A DNA stretch of 64,000 bases, taken from the NCBI GenBank assembly GCA_036562635.1, contig DATCJU010000094.1, forward strand, positions 1 through 64,000, in the 5' to 3' direction. Below are positions 59,726 through 64,000 of this stretch, piece after piece. Source of the DNA: DATCJU01 sp036562635 (GTDB taxonomy: Bacteria > Actinomycetota > Actinomycetes > Mycobacteriales > Pseudonocardiaceae). Within the stretch, counting starts at the first letter, position 1. Every line of letters starts with the position of its first letter. The translations under genes and the position numbers were made by a program. The notes beneath the pieces were generated by a model. It was not told the origin of the DNA and did no database searches. It was given only the letters and a program-made list of their open reading frames with translations.

Positions 59726-60544
59726 GTGCCGACGAACTCCTCGCGACCTCAGGTTCCCCGTCCCGCCGAACGCGCCCGGTCGCTGGCCGCCCGCCCCGGA
59801 CACGCCGCGCTGCTGCCCTCCGTACCCCCCGACGTCCTGCCCCACGGCATGCCGGTGTCGCACACCGAGACCGTGCGGGTCCGTCCGCTGCTGCACCACG
59901 TCCACGCCGACGGCACCGCCACCGTCCTGCTTCCCGACGACCACCCGCTGGTCGCCGCCATCCACCTGGCCCCGCGCGGCCAGCACCCCACCGTGCTGGA
60001 ACTGGCCGACCCCGCGCCGGTGCGGCTGCGCGAGCCGATCCGCGGTCTGCTCTGGCTCACCGGCTGGCTGCACGTCCCCGACCCCGCCGAGCAGCGGACC
60101 GCCGCCCTGGCCGTCGCCGAGGAGCGGGCCGACCCACGGCTCCTCGACGTGGGACACGGCGCCACCCTGTTGCGCCTGACCCCGGTGTCGCTGGTGCTGG
60201 CCGACGCCGAAGGCACCGCGGCCCTGACCCCCGACGAGTTCGCCGGCGCCGACCCCGACCCGTTCTGCCGGGTCGCCGACCACTGGCTGCGCCACCTGGA
60301 GTACGGCCACCCCGACGTGATGGGCCGACTGGCCCGGCACCTGCCGGACCGGCTGCGCGGCGGCCACATCCGCCCGCTGGGCCTGGACCGGATGGGGCTG
60401 CGACTCCGGGTGGAGGCCGCGGACGGCGACCACGACGTGCGCCTGGCGTTCTCCCGCCCGGTGCACAGCGCCGACGAGCTGACCGGCGAACTGCGCAGGC
60501 TGCTCGGCTGCCCCTTCCTGGCCGCGGCCGGGCGACGCGACTGA
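59726..60544 (+). CDS. DUF2470/HugZ-like haem-utilisation type protein, iron-regulated
   Basis: The 272-aa protein has a split-barrel-like N-terminal region and a C-terminal DUF2470 domain (DHWLRHLEYGHPDVMGRLARHLPDRLRGG...), the arrangement found in HugZ-family haem-binding or haem-degrading proteins. The iron box directly upstream implies repression by iron-loaded DtxR/IdeR, which supports a role in haem or iron acquisition. The GTG has GGAGGTGAG about 8 nt upstream. Haem ligands are not certain from sequence. It stands alone between two operons. Confidence 0.8.
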   Translation: MPTNSSRPQVPRPAERARSLAARPGHAALLPSVPPDVLPHGMPVSHTETVRVRPLLHHVHADGTATVLLPDDHPLVAAIHLAPRGQHPTVLELADPAPVRLREPIRGLLWLTGWLHVPDPAEQRTAALAVAEERADPRLLDVGHGATLLRLTPVSLVLADAEGTAALTPDEFAGADPDPFCRVADHWLRHLEYGHPDVMGRLARHLPDRLRGGHIRPLGLDRMGLRLRVEAADGDHDVRLAFSRPVHSADELTGELRRLLGCPFLAAAGRRD

Positions 60545-60603
60545 CCCCACCCCACCGGAACGCCCACCCCGGGCAGGGGCCGACCACTCGTCTCCCGAAC
60601 GGC

Positions 60604-60615
60604 TAGATTGCCCTG
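60604..60615 (+). promoter_or_regulatory. leaderless promoter -10 (TAGATT)
   Basis: TAGATT at 60604-60609 ends 6 nt before GTG 60616. Confidence 0.5.
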
Positions 60616-61386
60616 GTGGCCGAATCGGTGGACCGCGAAGCGAGCACCGCGCGACGCACCGTCGTCGTCGAACTGGCGATCGTGTTCGGCGCGACCCTCG
60701 GCCTGTCCGGGCTGCGCAGCCTGTTGTCCCTGCTGGACTCGCTGCTGCGCCCGGAGCCGTTGAACGAGCAGTCGGTGGCCATCAACGCCCCGCGGGCCGA
60801 ACTTGGGCTGCTCGACCTGGCGTTCCAGCTCACCAGCGTGCTGCAGCTGGCGGCCTGGGGCGGGTTGGGGGCCTACCTGCTGTGGCGCAGCGGCATCGGG
60901 GCCCGCGGTGTCGGGCTGGACCGGTCCCGCCCCCGGCAGGACCTGGTGGCGGGGGTGGGCCTGGCCGCGGTCATCGGCATCCCCGGGCTGGCGTTCTACC
61001 TGGTGATGCGCGGTCTGGGACTGAACCTCACCGTGTTGCCGTCCACCCTGGACGACACCTGGTGGCGGCTCCCGGTGCTGGTGCTCTCCGCGCTGGCCAA
61101 CGCGTGGGCCGAGGAGGTCCTGGTCGTCGGCTACCTGCTCAGCCGGTTGCGGCAGCTCGGCTGGTCGGATCGGCGGTCGCTGCTGGTGTCGGCGGTCCTG
61201 CGTGGCTCGTACCACCTCTACCAGGGATTCGGCGGTTTCCTGGGCAACATCGTGATGGGCCTGGTGTACGGCTGGGCATGGCAACGCACCCACCGGCTGT
61301 GGCCCCTGGTGGTCGGGCACGCGCTCATCGACGTGGTCGCGTTCGTCGGTTTCGCGCTGCTCCACCCGTACGTGTCCTGGCTGTAG
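60616..61386 (+). CDS. CPBP-family intramembrane metalloprotease-like protein
   Basis: The 256-aa protein has about eight membrane helices. The CPBP motif pair is present in altered form: AEEVLVVGYLL keeps the Glu-Glu but not the usual Arg of EExxxR. GSYHLYQG retains the catalytic-type His, and VVGHALIDVV keeps the last His. Family members are Rce1/CAAX-type proteases or immunity-like membrane proteins. Because the Arg is replaced, activity may differ. It starts at GTG and is probably leaderless (TAGATT). Confidence 0.83.
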   Translation: MAESVDREASTARRTVVVELAIVFGATLGLSGLRSLLSLLDSLLRPEPLNEQSVAINAPRAELGLLDLAFQLTSVLQLAAWGGLGAYLLWRSGIGARGVGLDRSRPRQDLVAGVGLAAVIGIPGLAFYLVMRGLGLNLTVLPSTLDDTWWRLPVLVLSALANAWAEEVLVVGYLLSRLRQLGWSDRRSLLVSAVLRGSYHLYQGFGGFLGNIVMGLVYGWAWQRTHRLWPLVVGHALIDVVAFVGFALLHPYVSWL

Positions 61387-61549
61387 CCACGGCACCGGGG
61401 CGTCGCCCGCACCGCGGTCTCCCCGCCGCCGCGGAGCGGGACCACCGCCCGTTCCTCCTCACCGTACGGCACCGACCGGTGCCGCCCCGTGCCGTGGACT
61501 CGCCCGACCAGCCGGAAACCCCCCGCCTCGCGGTTGCAACGAATCGACC

Positions 61550-61568
61550 AACAGACCGACGTTCTGTT
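61550..61568. promoter_or_regulatory. inverted repeat AACAGA-N7-TCTGTT upstream of arcA
   Basis: The perfect 6-7-6 dyad lies about 100 bp before the arcA start in an AT-richer stretch. It could be a regulator site. Confidence 0.4.
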
Positions 61569-61654
61569 TCACAAACAATCTGACTTTCGGGGGTATCGCT
61601 GCGTTTTTCTCTGCGTAACAGCGTTCTTATTGCACGCTCCACTCCGCCCGGCGC

Positions 61655-61667
61655 TACGCTCGCGGAC
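61655..61667 (+). promoter_or_regulatory. leaderless promoter -10 (TACGCT) of arcA
   Basis: TACGCT at 61655-61660 ends 7 nt before GTG 61668. Confidence 0.5.
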
Positions 61668-62939
61668 GTGACCGCCCGACAGGCCACCGACCAGACACCG
61701 CAGCCCGATCTCCGGACCTCGCCGAAGGAACTGACCGCCCCCGCCCACCAGGTGGACAGCGAGGTCGGCGTGCTGCGCACCGTGCTGCTGCACCGGCCCG
61801 GCGCCGAACTCAAGCGGCTCACCCCGCGCAACAACGACCAGCTCCTCTTCGACGGCATCCCCTGGGTGGACCGGGCCCAGGAGGAGCACGACATGTTCGC
61901 CGAGACGCTGCGCGGACGCGGGGTCGAGGTCCTGCTGCTGGCGGACCTGCTGACCGAGGCGCTGTCCGACCGGCGGGCCCGCACCGCCGGCATCCTGGCC
62001 GCGGTGGACGAGCGGCGGCTCGGCCTGGACCTGGCCGACGCCCTGCGCTCGCACCTGTCCTCGCTCAAGCCGGAGGACCTGGCCACCGTGCTGACCGCGG
62101 GCATGACCTTCGAGGAACTGCCCGCCGCCGAGGGCGCGTCGCTGGTGCGGCGGATGCACCACCCGCACGACTTCGCCGTCGACCCGCTGCCGAACCTGCT
62201 GTTCACCCGGGACTCCTCGGTGTGGGTGGGCGACCGGGTGGCGATCACCTCGCTGGCCATGCCGGCCCGCCGCCGGGAGACCTCGCTGACCGACCTGGTC
62301 TACGCCTACCACCCACGTTTCTCCCGCACCGAACGCGCCTACGGGGCCCACTCCGCCCCGGTCGAGGGCGGGGACGTCCTGCTGCTGGCCCCGGGGGTGC
62401 TGGCCGTCGGCGTGGGTGAGCGCACCACCCCGGCCGGTGCGGAGTCGTTCGCCCGCTCGGTGTTCGCCGACGGGCTGGCGCACACCGTGCTGGCGGTGCC
62501 GATCGCCCAGCAGCGCGCCACCATGCACCTGGACACCGTGTGCACCATGGTGGACCGCGACGCCATGGTGATGTACCCCGCGGTGCGGGACACCCTCCAG
62601 GCCTATCCGCTGCGTCCCGACGGATCCGGCGGGGTGTCGGTCTCCGGGCCGCTCCCGTTCCTCGACGCGGCGGCCGAGGCGATGGGCATCGAGCGACTCC
62701 GGGTGATCGACACCGGGCTGGACCCGGTGACCGCGGAACGCGAACAGTGGGACGACGGCAACAACACCCTCGCCGTGGCCCCCGGCGTGGTGGTCGCCTA
62801 CGAGCGGAACGTGGAGACCAACGCGCGCCTGGAGGCCGCCGGTGTCGAGGTGCTGCGGATCTCCGGGTCCGAGCTGGGGTCCGGCCGCGGCGGGCCGCGC
62901 TGCATGTCCTGCCCGATCGCCCGTGCTCCGTTGGCGTGA
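61668..62939 (+). CDS. arcA: arginine deiminase
   Basis: This enzyme hydrolyses arginine to citrulline and ammonia. The 423-aa protein has the beta/alpha-propeller signatures GVLRTVLLHRPGAELKRL at the N-terminus, NLLFTRDSSVWVG, VEGGDVLLL, MHLDTVCTMVDRD and the active-site cysteine in GGPRCMSCP at the C-terminus. The arcB/arcC partners of the classical ATP-yielding pathway are not in the window, so it may serve acid or arginine-catabolic roles. The first 25 residues are unconserved. Confidence 0.95.
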   Translation: MTARQATDQTPQPDLRTSPKELTAPAHQVDSEVGVLRTVLLHRPGAELKRLTPRNNDQLLFDGIPWVDRAQEEHDMFAETLRGRGVEVLLLADLLTEALSDRRARTAGILAAVDERRLGLDLADALRSHLSSLKPEDLATVLTAGMTFEELPAAEGASLVRRMHHPHDFAVDPLPNLLFTRDSSVWVGDRVAITSLAMPARRRETSLTDLVYAYHPRFSRTERAYGAHSAPVEGGDVLLLAPGVLAVGVGERTTPAGAESFARSVFADGLAHTVLAVPIAQQRATMHLDTVCTMVDRDAMVMYPAVRDTLQAYPLRPDGSGGVSVSGPLPFLDAAAEAMGIERLRVIDTGLDPVTAEREQWDDGNNTLAVAPGVVVAYERNVETNARLEAAGVEVLRISGSELGSGRGGPRCMSCPIARAPLA

Positions 62940-63001
62940 ACGCGCTGGGCACGGGACCGCGACACCTCGCCCGTGCCCACCGTTCCCGCCAGGATGGGCA
63001 C

Positions 63002-63259
63002 ATGCTGCTCGACGACTGGGTCGCCGCGCTCCGCGCCGAGCTGGGCGTCGGCGTCGAGGTGGACATCCGGACGCTGCTGGACACGGCCCGGGAGGCCGCG
63101 CACAACGTGGACCGTCCCGCCGCCCCGCTGACCACGTTCCTGGTGGGGTACGCGGCCGGTGCCCGTGGTGGCGGCCGCGAGGACGTGGCCGAGCTGTGCC
63201 GGCGGGTGGCCGAGCTGAGCCGGACCTTCACCGCCGGGACACAGGACGGACGTGACTGA
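63002..63259 (+). CDS. DUF6457 small protein
   Basis: The 85-aa all-helical protein (LLDDWVAALRAELG..., HNVDRPAAPLTTFLVGYAAG) matches the DUF6457 family, which is often encoded next to molybdenum-cofactor guanylyltransferase genes; none is visible here. The ATG at 63002 starts the conserved helix. Confidence 0.75.
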   Translation: MLLDDWVAALRAELGVGVEVDIRTLLDTAREAAHNVDRPAAPLTTFLVGYAAGARGGGREDVAELCRRVAELSRTFTAGTQDGRD

Positions 63260-63268
63260 CCCGCCCGG

Positions 63269-64000
63269 TCAGGCCCGGACCAGGTCGAGCACCCCGACCA
63301 GGGCGTCCCGGTGCACCTCGGTGGGGCACTCGGCCAGCCACGCTCCGACCGTCTCCACGAACTCGGCGGGCTCGGCCGCCTCGATCGGAGCACCGGGTCG
63401 ACGGCTGACCGTGACCTCCCCGGGCCCGTTCGGCCAGATCAGCAGCACACCCCGCACCTCGACGTCCGGCAGCAGCTGCTGACAGAGCTGCACGGCCTCG
63501 GGCAGCCAGGGCTCGCCGGGCAGGGGCCGGTCGTCGTGCAGCACGTTGCCGTGGACGTCGACGGTGTAGTGCCCGGGCGGTCCCACCCGGGAGCCGAGCA
63601 GCACCAGGCGCCGCCCGCACAGCACCGCGTGCCCGACGGCGGCACCGGAGCTCCCCGGCCCGGCGACGTCGTGGAAGATCCGCACCGCCGGGATGTGGGT
63701 GAGGTACCGGGTGAGCAGCTCACCGGTGGCCCGTCGGACGGCGGGTTCCGCCCGCACCACCTCGACCTCGGGCCCGGTGAGCGGTACCACGCCGGAGCGG
63801 TCGAACACCCGGCCCGCCCGCAGTTCGGGGGTGAACACCTCCTCGGCCGCGCGGTGGCGGGTGTACCGACGGACCAGCCAGGGCAGCACGGCGATCCCGG
63901 CGGCCAGCAGCAGCGCCAGTACCGCGTTCCACCGCGCGTCGCGGAAGGTGAGCGCGCCGACCACGGTGAACAGCGCGGCCAGGCTGTAGGACAACGGCGG
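63269..64000 (-). CDS. membrane protein with C-terminal soluble domain (partial, cut at the window edge)
   Basis: The visible 241 residues begin with two hydrophobic segments, then a soluble domain with RTGELLTRYLT-like helix, VGHAVLCGRRLVLLGSRVGPPG, VDVHGNVLHDD and VRGVLLIWPNGPGEVTVSR, a beta-rich fold reminiscent of NERD-type nuclease-related domains. I do not assign a function. The 5' end lies beyond 64000; the TTG near 63994 is unlikely to be the true start. It is convergent with the DUF6457 gene. Confidence 0.6.
   Translation of the reverse strand, partial: PPLSYSLAALFTVVGALTFRDARWNAVLALLLAAGIAVLPWLVRRYTRHRAAEEVFTPELRAGRVFDRSGVVPLTGPEVEVVRAEPAVRRATGELLTRYLTHIPAVRIFHDVAGPGSSGAAVGHAVLCGRRLVLLGSRVGPPGHYTVDVHGNVLHDDRPLPGEPWLPEAVQLCQQLLPDVEVRGVLLIWPNGPGEVTVSRRPGAPIEAAEPAEFVETVGAWLAECPTEVHRDALVGVLDLVRA

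Overview
This window comes from a high-GC actinobacterial chromosome, most likely of the order Pseudonocardiales. It carries the galactan and arabinan precursor genes of an arabinogalactan wall (dprE1, dprE2, ubiA, glfT2, glf) in a partly mycobacterium-like order, but no mycolate or emb genes. It also has many GTG starts, apparent leaderless promoters (TANNNT about 6-7 nt before the start codon) and ATGA/GTGA overlaps between neighbouring genes. The genus cannot be named from the sequence alone. I found no tRNA, rRNA, IS element, prophage or CRISPR array.

Layout. 0-1.5 kb: four tiny, translationally coupled genes plus one small orphan. 1.5-16.9 kb: cell-wall polymer region with a GtrA protein, DprE1/DprE2 (DPA synthesis), UbiA/PAP2 (DPPR synthesis), GlfT2/Glf (galactan), a polytopic GT-C-like protein, a GT4 glycosyltransferase, a Wzx-like flippase, and a PpgS/DUF2304/GalE set. 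17-20.3 kb: two paralogous exported PGRP-type amidases, one with LGFP repeats. 20.5-25.6 kb: L-2-hydroxyglutarate oxidase, an MFS exporter with its MerR regulator, a HAD phosphatase and an HhH-GPD protein. 25.6-33.4 kb: serS, a DUF350 / ATP-grasp / YgiB-like operon, homologues of Rv3835-Rv3836, a flavin monooxygenase and pheA. This neighbourhood resembles the serS-pheA region of M. tuberculosis.

33.5-42 kb is accessory in character. It holds a macrodomain protein, an hsp20 gene with a perfect CIRCE operator, a NarL-type response regulator, a lower-GC island with two convergent pentapeptide-repeat membrane proteins and a solo N-terminal membrane fragment, a small orphan, and a GAF histidine kinase. 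42-45.7 kb: cydA-cydB and a UPF0016 cation exporter behind a probable yybP-ykoY manganese riboswitch. 45.7-49.9 kb: homogentisate catabolism (hmgA divergent from an unknown gene-fahA-iclR operon, with two palindromic operators). 50-51.7 kb: a class F-like sortase with a C-terminally anchored EF-hand/CHRD protein.

52-59.5 kb is the most system-like locus. Five co-directional genes encode a SWIM zinc-finger protein, a DUF5691-like protein, a MoxR AAA+ ATPase, a large DUF5682 (ChaN/TIKI-like) protein and a VWA protein with an intact MIDAS. The block ends at a very strong hairpin. 59.7-64 kb: an iron-box-controlled DUF2470 protein, a CPBP-family membrane protein, arginine deiminase, a DUF6457 protein and a membrane protein cut by the window edge.

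Standout observations are the MoxR-VWA-SWIM operon, the pentapeptide island with its duplicated start regions, the natural Cys-to-Ala change at DprE1 position 387, the manganese riboswitch, CIRCE, the iron box, and the homogentisate operators.
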